Shown: in pieces, positions 37,020 through 48,335 of the stretch | How positions within the stretch are numbered: the first letter of the stretch is position 1 | Layout of the letters: every line of letters starts with the position of its first letter | Assembly (NCBI GenBank): GCA_963790575.1 | Contig: CAWBPD010000012.1 | Span: forward strand, 434,001 to 498,000 | Source of the DNA: CAVTSA01 sp963790575 | GTDB taxonomy: Bacteria > Chloroflexota > Dormibacteria > Dormibacterales > Dormibacteraceae | Length of the DNA stretch: 64,000 nucleotides | Direction of reading: 5' to 3' | Made by a program: the position numbers and the translations under genes | Notes under the pieces: generated by a model | The model's input: the letters and a program-made list of their open reading frames with translations, nothing else | Databases searched by the model: none | What the model was told of the DNA's origin: nothing

Positions 37020-37903
37020 GCGGGAGCGACCAGCCTCCGGAACTCGCTGTGGGTCTGAGCCACGGTCATGGACGTCACCTGGAAGCGGCTCCGCAGCTTC
37101 TCCACGAACTCGATGGCGTTCTGCAAGGTCCGCGTGCTGGGCGCCTTCGGGTCGCCGTATGGGGAGCCGTTGCGCGCCAGCCAGCAAAGGGCGCGGAATC
37201 CCACCCGATCGCGCTCCATCCGCTCCAGCTGTGCCTCGGCCAGCGGCCCGTGCCACTGCTCGAAGTCACCGAGGTCGAGGTTGAGCTCAGGTGGGACGCC
37301 GCCCGTGGACTGCGCCGCGTCGGTCGTGACCGGGACCTCCAGGAACTCCAGGCCTCCCGCGCGCAGCCGGTTGCCGGGGTCAGCGAGGTGAGGGTCCGGC
37401 ACGGCCCCTTCCCACAACGCCCGGTGCTGGCGGACCCGCCGTCCCGGTTCCGAAACCGAGCCCTGAAGGAAGCCGGCCTGCCGCAATACCCCGAAGGTCT
37501 CGTCGCTGGCGGAGAACTCCACCGTGCGCACCGAGCGCGGACGCGATCCCAGGAGCTGCGAGAAGCGGTGAACGGACACCTGGACGATCTCCCGCTGGTC
37601 GTCACCTCCATAGTGGCCGAGCGGGTGACGGAGGTTGCGACGCAGCTCGGACGGATCCACCAGCAGCGCCACCTCGGCCCCCGCGCTCGCGTACTCCTCG
37701 AACAGCGGCGTGTGGTTGGCCAGCACCGAGAGCTCGCAGAACAGCGTGGGCCGGTGCCCGGCGGCGATCAGCCGGGTGCAGAAGCCGTCGATGTTGCGAG
37801 CCGAGATCTCCCAGGTGCGGGGGTGCGGGTTGATGCCGCGCTTGCGCGCCGGTGGGAGGCAGTCCATCGTGAAGAGGACCGCCAGAGGCGCGCCCGGGCT
37901 CAT
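37013..37903 (-). CDS. Polysaccharide-deacetylase-like protein
   Basis: 296 residues. The N-terminal VLFTMDCLPPAR (about 9-20) sits where NodB-family deacetylases carry TFDD/TFDC; NIDGFCTRLIAAGHRPTLFCE and YASAGAEVALLVDP follow as the next strands and helix. The usual H-x3-H metal motif is replaced by a region reading HPLGHYGGDD (about 93-102), so metal use is plausible but not certain. It overlaps the ABC ATPase gene by 4 bp. Removal of acyl groups from an imported glycan is the inferred role. Confidence 0.55.
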   Translation of the reverse strand: MSPGAPLAVLFTMDCLPPARKRGINPHPRTWEISARNIDGFCTRLIAAGHRPTLFCELSVLANHTPLFEEYASAGAEVALLVDPSELRRNLRHPLGHYGGDDQREIVQVSVHRFSQLLGSRPRSVRTVEFSASDETFGVLRQAGFLQGSVSEPGRRVRQHRALWEGAVPDPHLADPGNRLRAGGLEFLEVPVTTDAAQSTGGVPPELNLDLGDFEQWHGPLAEAQLERMERDRVGFRALCWLARNGSPYGDPKAPSTRTLQNAIEFVEKLRSRFQVTSMTVAQTHSEFRRLVAPAC

Positions 37904-39059
37904 GAAACGGCAGGGCCCGGAACTCGCAGCACCGGAGGTTCCTTCACCGCGCCCACCCCTTCCAGCTGCAACTCATCCGCGAAGTGGCAGGCCGCCCACT
38001 GGTCCGGCTCGATCTGCCGCAGCGGTGGGATCTCCTTCTTGCAGATGTCCTGCGCGTACCGACAGCGGGGGTGGAAGACGCAGCCGGAGGGCGGGTTGGC
38101 CGGGCTCGGCACATCGCCCGGGAGGCGCGCGTAGCTGGTCCGGTGGTGCGGGTCCGGCTTCGGGATCGACGCCAGCAGCGCCTCGGTGTAGGGCATCCGG
38201 GGCCGCGCGTACAGCTTCTCGGTGGGCGCGGTCTCGACCACGTGCCCCACGTACATGACCGCGACCCGATCGGCGATGTGCTGGACCACGCTCAGGTCGT
38301 GCGCCACGAAGATGTAGCTCAGACCGAACCGCTGCTGCAGGTCCTCCAGCAGGTTGAGCACCTGCGCCTGGACCGAGACGTCGAGCGCGGAGACCGGCTC
38401 GTCGCAGATGATCAGCTTGGGGTTGAGGGCGAGCGCCCGCGCGATGCCGAGCCGCTGCCGCTGCCCGCCACTGAAGGCGTGCGGGTACCGGCTCGCGTGC
38501 TCGGGACGCAAGCCGACCAGCGTCAGGAGCTCCGCCACGCGGTCGCGGCGCTGCTGTGCGCTGAGCAGCTTGTGCATCCGCAGCGGCTCGCTGATGATCC
38601 GTCCCACCGTCATGCGCGCGTCGAGCGACGAGAACGGGTCCTGGAAGATCATCTGCATGTTGGTCCAGACCCGTAGTAGGTCATTGGGGTTGGTCGTGGC
38701 CAGGTTGATGGGGCCCAGCTCGGGGTCGTTGAACAGAATCTCCCCCGCGGTCGGGTCGTAGAGCCGGATCATGGTGCGGCCGGCGGTCGTCTTCCCGGAT
38801 CCACTCTCCCCGACCACGCCCAGTGTCTCGCCATCGCGGAGGTCGATGTCGACGCCGTCGACCGCCTTCACGTAGCCGACCGTGCGGCGGAAGAACCCGC
38901 CCTTGATTGGGAAGTACTTTTTCAGGCCCCGCACCTGCAGGAGCTTGCCGTCCATCTCCGGCGCGCCGCCGTTCGTATCGTCGGCCCGCCGCATGGGGGT
39001 GGCCTCCGTCTGGGTCGTGGCTTCGCCCTCGATGGCGGCCTTACCGTCGGGCGTCGCCA

Positions 39060-39063
<4 letters not shown>
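37900..39063 (-). CDS. Oligopeptide/oligosaccharide ABC transporter ATPase, DppF/OppF-like
   Basis: 387 residues: Walker A GESGSGKTT, LSGGQRQRLGIARAL-type signature (FSGGQRQRLGI), Walker B LIICDEPVSALD, and the C-terminal OppF/DppF Cys-rich extension CVFHPRCRYAQDIC that binds Fe-S in some members. It overlaps the DppD-like gene by 4 bp. One of two ATPases of the five-component importer encoded at 37900-44474. Confidence 0.9.
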
Positions 39064-40230
<1,167 letters not shown>

Positions 40231-40238
<8 letters not shown>

Positions 40239-41334
40239 AAGGATCCACCGCGTCGCGAAGGCCGTCGCCGATCAGAAGGTAGCAGGTTACGGCGAAGACG
40301 ACCACCGCGGCCGGGATCAAAAGCCACGGGTGCTGCTCCACCACACTGATGTGGATCGCATCCTGCAGGAGAACGCCCCAGCTGATGGCGGGCGGAAGCA
40401 TCCCGAACCCGAGGAAGCTGAGTGTGGTCTCGCCCAGGATCGCGGCCGGGATGCCGAGCGCGGCGACCGCCACGATATGGCTGAACGAGTTCGGGACCAT
40501 GTGGTCGAGGATGATCCTCCAGTTGGAGGCGCCGGCCAGCCGGGCCGCGGAGCTGTAGTCCTGCGACTTGTAGCCCATCACCTTGCCCCGCACCTGGCGC
40601 GCGAGGCCGGTCCAGGCGATGAGAGCCAGGATCACGGTGATCAGGAGGTAGCGGCCCACGATCGATATGCCCTGCGGCAGGAGCGCGGTCAGTATGAGCC
40701 AAAAGGAAAGGGTGGGCAGCGAGAGCAGGAACTCGACCACCCGCTGCATGCCGGTGTCGACCCAGCCGCCGAAAAACCCCGACGCGGTGCCGAGGATGGC
40801 CCCCAGGATGGTCCAGATCACGACGGCGACGACGCCGACCGTGAGCGAGACCTGGGCGCCGAAGAGGATGCGGGCCAGCATGTCACGGCCCAGCTCGTCG
40901 CTACCCAGCAGGAACACCTTGGCGCTGCCGTTGACGCCGAACAGGTGGCGGTCCCAGGGGATGACGCCGAACAGCTTGTAGGAGGACCCTTGGGCGAAGA
41001 GCGTGAGCGGCTGCGAGTTGCTGCAGTCGGGCGCGTAGGAGTAGGTCAGGGTGACGGTGTTGAGGACCTGTCTGCTCCCGCACACCGAGATCGCCCCATT
41101 CGCGAACGTCAGCGAGCTCGGTGGCCGCAGGATGTCGCCGGAGTGCGGGGTGGTCGGGTTGTACGGCGCCAGGAACGGGGCCAGGATCGCCATCGCGTAG
41201 AGCACAGCCAGCGCGATGATGCCGAACACCGACAGCTTGCTCTGCATGAACCGCCGGCGCATCAGCGTGAACTGCGAGACCTGGCCGACGTCCTTGGTCT
41301 TCTTGATATCTTCGAGCGGGATCGCGACTGCCAT
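40231..41334 (-). CDS. ABC transporter permease, DppC-like
   Basis: 367 residues with an N-terminal OppC_N helix (FGIIALAVLYAMAILAPFL), a periplasmic loop with an unusual insert of about 60 residues (about 70-130, containing Cys residues), and the EAA-type permease motif (about 265-290, AARLAGASNWRIILDHMVPNS). ATG 41334 has GGAG eight bases upstream, inside the end of the DppB-like gene. The open frame further upstream is a shadow. Confidence 0.88.
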
Positions 41335-41339
41335 CGCGG

Positions 41340-42326
41340 TTACTCCAGCCGGATCCGCGGATCCAGCCAGGAAAGCGCCAGGTCCGCGAGCAGGTTGCCG
41401 ACGATGAGCAGCGCCGAGAGCACCATCAGGAACGCGATCGCCAGGTACATGTCTTTGTTCAGCAGCGCCTCGTAGTAGAGCGGCCCGTCGGTGGGCAGGT
41501 TGAGCACGATCGCGACCACCAACTCGCCGGAGAGCAGGGCCGGCAGCGCGGTGCCGAGCGACATCACCAGCGGGTGCAGCGCGTTGCGCACCGCGTGCTT
41601 CCAGATCACGACCCACTCGCGAAGGCCCTTGGCGCGCGCCGTCTGGACGTACTGATAGTTGAGCACGTCCAGCATGTTGGCGCGCATCACACGCGACTGC
41701 CAGGCGGTGCTGGTGGCCGCGATCACGAATACCGGGATCCAGAGGTGACTGAAGAAGTCCTCGATCTTGGCGAAGCCCCAGGGCGCGTTCTCGTACTGAG
41801 GCGAGAAGAGACCGCCGATGTTGTGCTGCCCGAGCACGTCGGCGGCGAAGACGAGCACGATCAGCGCCAGCAGGAACTCCGGGATCGCGACTCCCACGAA
41901 CTGGATGGCGGTGACGACATAGTCGGGAAGGGTGTACCGGTGGGTGGCGGAGAAGACCCCAATCGGCACCGCCACCACCCAGGCCAGGACCAAAGCCAGC
42001 ACCGAGATCAGGACCGTGAAGCCGATGCGGCTCCACAGCAGCTGAGCCACCGGCTGCCCGAACACGATCGACTGGCCGAAGTCACCGTGGAGGATGCCCC
42101 CCATCCACTGGAGGTAACGGATGGGCAGAGGCTGATTGAGCCCGTAGGCCTGCTCCAGCGCCTGCACCTGCTGGGTGGAGACCACCCCGCCCTGGGCCTC
42201 GATCTGCTGAATCTTGATGTCGAGCGCGGTGCCGGGTGGCAGGTTGATCAGCCAGAAGCCGACGACCGAGATCACCCAGAGCAGGATGATCATGTAGAGG
42301 AAGCGGCGGGCCAGGAAGATGAACAT
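41340..42326 (-). CDS. ABC transporter permease, DppB-like
   Basis: 328 residues; FLYMIILLWVISVVGFWLINLPPGT at the N-terminus, then five further hydrophobic segments and the cytoplasmic loop TARAKGLREWVVIWKHAVRNAL, the EAA motif of DppB/OppB. Gaps of 3 and 5 bp on either side. Confidence 0.9.
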   Translation of the reverse strand: MFIFLARRFLYMIILLWVISVVGFWLINLPPGTALDIKIQQIEAQGGVVSTQQVQALEQAYGLNQPLPIRYLQWMGGILHGDFGQSIVFGQPVAQLLWSRIGFTVLISVLALVLAWVVAVPIGVFSATHRYTLPDYVVTAIQFVGVAIPEFLLALIVLVFAADVLGQHNIGGLFSPQYENAPWGFAKIEDFFSHLWIPVFVIAATSTAWQSRVMRANMLDVLNYQYVQTARAKGLREWVVIWKHAVRNALHPLVMSLGTALPALLSGELVVAIVLNLPTDGPLYYEALLNKDMYLAIAFLMVLSALLIVGNLLADLALSWLDPRIRLE

Positions 42327-42329
42327 GGC

Positions 42330-44474
42330 TCAGGAGGTGTGCTGGTCCGGGTTCTCCCAGAACCAGGCGTAGGGGCTGTACTTCCCGTTGGGGATGATGG
42401 TCCAGGGATTGGTGAAGCCGCCGGTGTAGGTCTGGTTCTGGCGCGGGACGTTCTTCAGGTCCTTCTTCCCCATCTCGATCTGTGGGTAGTTGGTAACGGT
42501 CCCGACGAAGAACGGCCCCTCATTGACATGGATCTTGATGATGTCCCAGACCGCCTGGTTGCGCTTCATGAAGTCGGACTCGGCCGGCGCCGTCTTGAGC
42601 AGGTTCTGCAGCTGCTCAACCGGCCCGCCGGGGTCGGGCGCGATCCAGGCCGGGTTGCGTGACCAGGGATCCAGGTTGGCCTGCTGACCCTGCTGGGGAG
42701 TGCCCTGAAGCAGGTAGTACTGCCCTTCCATCGGAGCCCAGCGCTGGTTGTCCTCCGGCACCAGCCAGTTGGCGTAGGTGAGGCAGTTGGGCCCGTCGCC
42801 CACCTCCCAGTCGCAGTAAGACTGCAGCTGGCCGGCCCCCCACTGGGTGAGGCGGCTGGTCGCCTCCACCGGGGAGGCCTGGGCGTTGAGCCCAATCGCC
42901 TGCAGGTCCTGGGCCAGCAGCTGGTTCCGGTTGACGTAATCGGGCTGCGCGTTGGACGCGTACTGGATCAGAATCGCGAGTGGGGTGCCGTCGGGAAAGG
43001 TGCGCCACTGCCCACTTTTCTTGACTCCGATCGAGTCGAGCAGCTGCCCCGCCTTGGTGGGGTCGTAGTTCAAGTAGGAGGTCCGCCACTGGTTGTAGAC
43101 CTGCGGACCGTTGCCGACGTGGAACTCGACCGCCTTCGGGCTCATGGTGCCGGTGGTCAGCTGGCCTTGCTCGAAGTAGATCGTCTTCTGGGCCTGTCTG
43201 CGGTTGTACGCGAAGGAGAGGGCTTGGCGGAACGACTTGTTGCGGAACAGGGTCCGGTAGGTGGTGTCGTGGTAGTCATAATTGAAGAAGAACACCGCCG
43301 CGGTGCCCGACCCGCTGTCCCAGTACCAGAGGTCCATGCCCGCGGTGCCCTGCAGGGTCGAGACGTCGGCCAGACCGAGGCCGATCTGGTCGCCGCTCAC
43401 GAAGTCGGCCTTGCCTTGCTGGATGGCGAGGCGCATGGAGTTGGGGTCCTGGTAGTTCTGGTTGGTCAGCGTGTCGATGTAGGGAAGCTGGTTGCCCTGC
43501 TTGTCGATGGCCCAGAAGTAGGGGTTGCGCTCGACGGTGATGTACTGGCCCGACTTGTAGCTGGAGGCCTTCCAGGCCGCCATCGTGGGGTTGTCGGGGT
43601 TCCGCAGCCAGTCCACCTTCAGCATGTAGTTCGTGGCCCAGGCCGCGCCCACCGACGGGTTGTACTTGGGGTGGAACTGGGACATGTAGTGCTTGGGGTC
43701 CATGAACTGCGGGCCAACACCGCCGGTGTTGATGGAGCTGGTCCCCCGCTTTGCCCACATGGCGATGAAGTCGACCGCCAGCGGCGTCGGCGCGTCGTAC
43801 TGCAGCTGCAGCGTGAAGTTGTCGACCTTGGTCATGGTGACCGGCGTGCCCTTGCTGGAGCGGAACTCCTGCGAGGCCACCCACCCGGGGACGGTGCCGA
43901 TCTCGTCCTCCCACCAGAAGATGATGTCGTCCACCGACCACGGCTGGCCGTCGGACCACTTGAGTCCATTGCGGAAGTGGAGCGTCAGCTGCGTGAAGTC
44001 GCTGTTCCAGGTCCAGCTGTGTGCCATGTAGGGGCCGATCGAGGCGCCGTCGTCGAGCCAGCGCATCGCCGAGTGCCCGTACATGGCGTTGATCAGGTTG
44101 TTCGACGTCTGCTGATCGGTGGGGTCGGAGCAGACCCAGGTCCAGGTGCCGCCGTACTTGCCCTCCGTCATCCAGTCGTGGGGGATCACGTAGGGCGGGT
44201 TGGGGACCCGCTGGTGCACTGGCGGCAAAGTGCCGGCCTTGACCTTGGCCGCCAGCTGCGGAGACTCCTTGAGCGTGCCGTTGAAGGGGATGTCGGTCTT
44301 GTACTCGATGTCGGTTTTGGTGATGTGGTAGACGCCGCGCTGGGTGACGGGGCCCGAACTCGACCCGCTACTGCTGCTTCCGCCGCCGCTGCCACAGGCC
44401 GCGACGACCGTACCCGCGGCCAGGACGCCTGCCCATTGCAGGAACTGGCGCCGACCAACGTTTGCTGAACTCAT
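42330..44474 (-). CDS. Tat-type lipoprotein substrate-binding protein (SBP_bac_5 family)
   Basis: About 714 residues. The N-terminus SSANVGRRQFLQWAGVLAAGTVVAACGSGG combines an RR-x-F-L twin-arginine motif and a lipobox (VVAAC), so it is exported folded and lipid-anchored. The rest is a DppA/OppA-type cluster C binding protein, large like those for oligosaccharides. ATG 44474 is spaced nine bases from AGGAGG; an ATG at 44483 sits almost on the ribosome site and is less likely. A strong promoter lies about 170 bp upstream. Confidence 0.88.
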   Translation of the reverse strand: MSSANVGRRQFLQWAGVLAAGTVVAACGSGGGSSSSGSSSGPVTQRGVYHITKTDIEYKTDIPFNGTLKESPQLAAKVKAGTLPPVHQRVPNPPYVIPHDWMTEGKYGGTWTWVCSDPTDQQTSNNLINAMYGHSAMRWLDDGASIGPYMAHSWTWNSDFTQLTLHFRNGLKWSDGQPWSVDDIIFWWEDEIGTVPGWVASQEFRSSKGTPVTMTKVDNFTLQLQYDAPTPLAVDFIAMWAKRGTSSINTGGVGPQFMDPKHYMSQFHPKYNPSVGAAWATNYMLKVDWLRNPDNPTMAAWKASSYKSGQYITVERNPYFWAIDKQGNQLPYIDTLTNQNYQDPNSMRLAIQQGKADFVSGDQIGLGLADVSTLQGTAGMDLWYWDSGSGTAAVFFFNYDYHDTTYRTLFRNKSFRQALSFAYNRRQAQKTIYFEQGQLTTGTMSPKAVEFHVGNGPQVYNQWRTSYLNYDPTKAGQLLDSIGVKKSGQWRTFPDGTPLAILIQYASNAQPDYVNRNQLLAQDLQAIGLNAQASPVEATSRLTQWGAGQLQSYCDWEVGDGPNCLTYANWLVPEDNQRWAPMEGQYYLLQGTPQQGQQANLDPWSRNPAWIAPDPGGPVEQLQNLLKTAPAESDFMKRNQAVWDIIKIHVNEGPFFVGTVTNYPQIEMGKKDLKNVPRQNQTYTGGFTNPWTIIPNGKYSPYAWFWENPDQHTS

Positions 44475-44781
44475 CCGAGCCATCCTCCTGACACGCGTCG
44501 GTGTCTAGCACTGTAGTGGAGCGTCTGGTGCTCCGGGCGGTCCGAGCCATAGGCGACCAACGCCGGCACCCGAGCCGGTTGCTCGATCTGCTCGAGCCTG
44601 CGCGCCCCGCTGATGGTCCAACCTTTATCCACACCTCCGGTGCCCGGGAATATAGGCCCTGGAGACCGGAGTGTCAATTCGTCGGCAGACTGGCCGTCGC
44701 GCGCCCTCGCGTCCCGAGTGACCGCGGTGCAGTCCGGGGCCGCGGTCGCCGGAGCGTCGTCAGTGGTTGAGCCCGGCTCCA
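44475..44781 (-). promoter_or_regulatory. Promoter/operator and 5' leader of the transporter operon
   Basis: On the minus strand TTGACA (44677-44672), a 17-bp spacer and TATATT (44654-44649) form the best sigma-70-type promoter in the window. CTCCGGT (44635-44641) and ACCGGAG (44665-44671) form a perfect inverted repeat spanning the -10 and spacer, a likely repressor operator; a LacI regulator is encoded at 61167. The predicted leader is about 168 bases. No gene is seen here. Confidence 0.7.
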
Positions 44782-47700
44782 CTACGGCGCCGTCTCCGGC
44801 ACCGCGTCGATCTGGACTTCCCCATCCGCCGGGTTCACCACCGCCGCGGCGAGGAACCACCACCAGGCGTGCATATCCGGGGGACGGCGGCACCGGAACA
44901 CGACCTGGTGCCGGCCGGGCCCCAGGGTCACCGGCGAGGTGCGCCGGCTCCGCGGCGAGGTGTCGACGGGATGGGTCGCTCCGGCACCCCCGACGTCGGG
45001 ATCGAGTCGGGCGCCGCACCAGACCTCGACCGGTCCGCCCGCGAAGTAGGCGAATGCCACCGGCCGCTCCGAGGGCAGGGTGAACGTGGCCACCGCCCAG
45101 GCCGTGTCCTCCTTCTCGCCGGGGGCGTCGAAGGACCGGGCCAGACGGACCACGAAGGGCTCGCTCAACTCCCCGAAGTCCGGGTCGCAAGGGTCCTGGC
45201 GCTCGGTCCGCCAGGGCAGGGCTGGAGTCGCCGACCTGGCATCCGCCGCCACCCCTTCCGGATCCGAGCCATCGTCTGGGGAGCCGGGTGCGACGCGCCA
45301 CGCTCCGAACCCCGGTTGCAGGACGCGCGAGCGGTGCCGGCGGCGCAGTTCTTTGCCCTCCCAGCGAACGATGGCGTCGACCGTCCAGCGCAGCGACTCC
45401 GGCTCCCCCTCCCAGCGAAAGGGCGCCTGGAACGCGCGTTCCGAGTCGCGCAGCGTGGCATCGGAGGTGACCGTCCGGGTCTCGCCACCCCGCTCCAACG
45501 TCCAGGTCAGGGAGACCTGGGTGGCCGCTCCGGACTCCGGCGGCGCGACCACCACCCAGCCCAGGGTGCCCTGCGCCTCTTCGGGCGCGCGGAATTCGAG
45601 CACGTGAACCAGGGGACCGCCGGCACGCGCGACGGCAGCCGGGAGGTCCGCAGCCCCGCCCAGGCGTTCCAGGTCGGCTTTCCGCAGCGTGTCGTTGAGC
45701 GCCTCCCCCCGCCGGCTGAGTGGACCCTCGGCGCGTACTTCCACCATCACCTGTGCACCGGCCGCCTCGAGGTCGATGGTGATCCTGCCGTGTTCCTGGT
45801 CGTACTCCCAGCCCGGCACCGCGACCCCGCCGACCCAGACCTCCCGTGGCCGGTTGCAGTGCTCCAGGCGCAGCGTCAGCCGGCGGACCTCTGACGCCGG
45901 CTCCACCTCGAGGCGGCATCGGGAGGCATCGGGTGACTCGACGCGCGCGGCCGTCCACCCGCACTCACCTTCCAGGTAGGCCCGGGTGGTGCCGTCGTCG
46001 TGGTAGACGCGGGTGGACCCGGCGGCCCCCGGGAACACCGAGAGCATGACGTGCTCGGGCGGTTGCTCGGAGGTCGACAGGGCCGGTTCGGCGAGGGGCA
46101 GAATGGTGCCCGCGCGGAGGAACTGCGGCACGCTCGCCAGCCCCGCCGGTCGGGTGATCCAGCGGGGACCGAGGACGGTCTCGCCGGTGGTGCGCTCGAT
46201 CCACTCCCCGGGTGGCAGCCACACGTCCTTCGCCGCCGCGCCGGTGGTCGGGTCGGTGGGCTCCACAACCGGTGCCACCAGCAGGTCATCCCCCAGGAGG
46301 TACTGATCCCGGGCCAGGTAGGCGCTGTCGAGGTCGGGCTCGATCCACGACATCGGCCGCACCATCGCCAGGCCCCCCTCAGAGGTCTGCCGGGCGCAGG
46401 TATAGAGGTAGGGGAGGAGCTCGAGCCGGGCCCGGAACGCGTCGCGGGCGATCGTCTCCACCTCGAGGCCGAAGGCCCACGGGCGGCGCTCGTACGAAGG
46501 GTCGCTGCTGCTGTGGAGCCGGAGCACGGGGCTGAAGGCGCCGAACTGCACCCAGCGCACGTACAGCTCCGGCGTGTCGGCGCCGAAGTGGCCGCCGATG
46601 TCGTGACTCCACCATCCGTAGCCGACATTGGCGCCGGCCGCCGTGTAACGGGGTTGGAAGCGCAGCGCATCCCAGGTCGCGAGGGCGTCGCCGGAGAAGC
46701 CGACCGGATACCGGTGGCTGCCCAGACCACCCCAGCGGCTGAAGACCAGGGGTCGCCGCTCCGGCCCGCGCAGCAGGTCGCGATGGTGGAGGTGGTTCAA
46801 CCACGGCAGGGGATCGAGCCCGGCCAGCTCGGACGTCCGGCCCTGCTGCCAGTCCATCCACCAGAAGTCGACTCCCTCCTCCTCCAGCGGGTGGTGCAGC
46901 ACCTCGAAGTAGGCCTGGGCGAACCGGGGGTCGGCGATGCGGAACGGGATCGGCTCACCGCCGGCCGGGTCGAGCCCCATTGCTCGGGCCATCTCCGGAT
47001 AGACGGACTCGAACGGCCCCACCCCCAGCGCGGGGTGCAGATTGAGGGTCGCGTGAAGGTGATGCCGGTGCACCCAGTCCAGGAATCCGGCCGGGTCCCC
47101 GAACAGGTCTCGGTTCCAGGTGTACCCGGTCCAGGCGTCGGGGGTGTGCCAGTCCATGTCGATCACCAGCACGTCGAGTGGGAAGCCGTGGCTGCGGAAC
47201 TCCTCCACCAGCGCCTGCAGGTCCCGGTCGCGATACGCCCAGTACCGCGACCACCACGGCCCGAGCACCCAGCGCGGAGGCAGGGGGACCGCGCCCCCGA
47301 AGCGGGTGACGTACTCGGAAACGGCGTCCGCGTACCGGTGGCCGTAGCCGAAGAAGTACCAGTCCTGGCGTCCGCCGGCAGGCAGTGGGGGCTCCACCCA
47401 ACCTCCGCCGGACGCAAAGCGGAAGCCGGCACCGTCGTCGACCAGCGCCCACCCGGAGCGCGAGACCAGCCCCGGCTCCAGCCGCGCCTCGCCCCGGCGA
47501 CTGTCCACCGTGCGCCTGGCGCCGCCCAGGTTCCAGCGGTCGACCAGCCCCGGCGTCCAGTGCGTGTGGGGCGCGTCCAGCAGGTCGACGCTCAGGTTGT
47601 CCGGGCCGAAGGGCTTGCCATCCGGCTGGTGCCGAAGGCGCAGGTGCGCGGTTTCGACCACCGTCGCGCCGCCCTCCTTGAGGACGCGAAACGGCGGCAC

Positions 47701-47904
47701 CTCTGAGCGGCGGTTGGGGAACGCGTAAGTGGCGCGGTCGTCGAAAACGCCGTCGCCGGTCCACTCCAGGCGCAGCAGGCGGGAGGCGAGGAGGGTGAAC
47801 CGGGCGGAGCCGCTGCGCACCTGCGCCTCAGGGGCCGCCACCGGGTCTCCCTCCAGCCGGACCCGCTCCCGGAACGTGGACGTATCCGGTGGTGTGTCAG
47901 GCAC
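44782..47904 (-). CDS. Glycoside hydrolase family 31 with C-terminal extra domains
   Basis: 1040 residues, longer than most GH31 enzymes. Catalytic nucleophile Asp351 in FWWMDWQQG and acid/base Asp406 in GFSGDALATWDAL; RWVLGPWWSRYWAYRD and FPLDVLVIDMDWH form the barrel entrance. Residues beyond about 730 form a beta-rich region with Trp/His (HAWWWFLAAAVV) that may bind carbohydrate. No signal peptide, so intracellular. Likely an alpha-glucosidase or alpha-xylosidase on oligosaccharides imported by the neighbouring transporter. GTG 47904 lies six bases from TACACT, a predicted leaderless start. Confidence 0.87.
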   Translation of the reverse strand: MPDTPPDTSTFRERVRLEGDPVAAPEAQVRSGSARFTLLASRLLRLEWTGDGVFDDRATYAFPNRRSEVPPFRVLKEGGATVVETAHLRLRHQPDGKPFGPDNLSVDLLDAPHTHWTPGLVDRWNLGGARRTVDSRRGEARLEPGLVSRSGWALVDDGAGFRFASGGGWVEPPLPAGGRQDWYFFGYGHRYADAVSEYVTRFGGAVPLPPRWVLGPWWSRYWAYRDRDLQALVEEFRSHGFPLDVLVIDMDWHTPDAWTGYTWNRDLFGDPAGFLDWVHRHHLHATLNLHPALGVGPFESVYPEMARAMGLDPAGGEPIPFRIADPRFAQAYFEVLHHPLEEEGVDFWWMDWQQGRTSELAGLDPLPWLNHLHHRDLLRGPERRPLVFSRWGGLGSHRYPVGFSGDALATWDALRFQPRYTAAGANVGYGWWSHDIGGHFGADTPELYVRWVQFGAFSPVLRLHSSSDPSYERRPWAFGLEVETIARDAFRARLELLPYLYTCARQTSEGGLAMVRPMSWIEPDLDSAYLARDQYLLGDDLLVAPVVEPTDPTTGAAAKDVWLPPGEWIERTTGETVLGPRWITRPAGLASVPQFLRAGTILPLAEPALSTSEQPPEHVMLSVFPGAAGSTRVYHDDGTTRAYLEGECGWTAARVESPDASRCRLEVEPASEVRRLTLRLEHCNRPREVWVGGVAVPGWEYDQEHGRITIDLEAAGAQVMVEVRAEGPLSRRGEALNDTLRKADLERLGGAADLPAAVARAGGPLVHVLEFRAPEEAQGTLGWVVVAPPESGAATQVSLTWTLERGGETRTVTSDATLRDSERAFQAPFRWEGEPESLRWTVDAIVRWEGKELRRRHRSRVLQPGFGAWRVAPGSPDDGSDPEGVAADARSATPALPWRTERQDPCDPDFGELSEPFVVRLARSFDAPGEKEDTAWAVATFTLPSERPVAFAYFAGGPVEVWCGARLDPDVGGAGATHPVDTSPRSRRTSPVTLGPGRHQVVFRCRRPPDMHAWWWFLAAAVVNPADGEVQIDAVPETAP

Positions 47905-47951
47905 CCGGCGAGTGTAGAGAGCGGAACGTGCTCTCGCCGCTGACGGCCGGG

Positions 47952-48335
47952 TCAGATCCGGATCACCCCGACCCCGGGGATCGCATCGTAGTCACCGTCC
48001 TGGGTGACGACCGGAATCTGCTCCACGACGGCCGTGGCCGCCACCAGCGCATCAAGGACCGGGACCCGGCGGCGATCGGCACGGAGCGCGGCGACGATGC
48101 GAGCGAACTGACGCGCTACCTCAGCGTCGACCGGTAACGGGTCCCACGTCGATTCGACCGCCGAGAGGGTCGCCACCCGCGCGGGTCGATCGGCATCATT
48201 CGCCATCAGGACACCGATCGTGAGCTCAGCCAGCGTCACCACTGAGACCTCGGTCTCGGTGACCTCCCGCATCTCACCTAGCGGCCGGCCCGACTCGGTG
48301 GCGACAAAGAAAGAGGTGTCAAGCAACGCCCTCAT
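47952..48335 (-). CDS. PIN-domain toxin (VapC-like)
   Basis: 127 residues. Acidic residues Asp6 (LLDTSFF), Glu37 (LAELTIG), Asp95 (PVLDALV) and Asp113/Asp115 (TQDGDYD) match the PIN active site. It overlaps the antitoxin gene by 4 bp. Its partner is of the Phd/YefM type, a frequent combination with PIN toxins. Confidence 0.87.
   Translation of the reverse strand: MRALLDTSFFVATESGRPLGEMREVTETEVSVVTLAELTIGVLMANDADRPARVATLSAVESTWDPLPVDAEVARQFARIVAALRADRRRVPVLDALVAATAVVEQIPVVTQDGDYDAIPGVGVIRI

Noticed and set aside
44471..45964. A 497-codon minus-strand frame
   Set aside because: It is a frame-shifted shadow of the GH31 gene, low in complexity and without domains.
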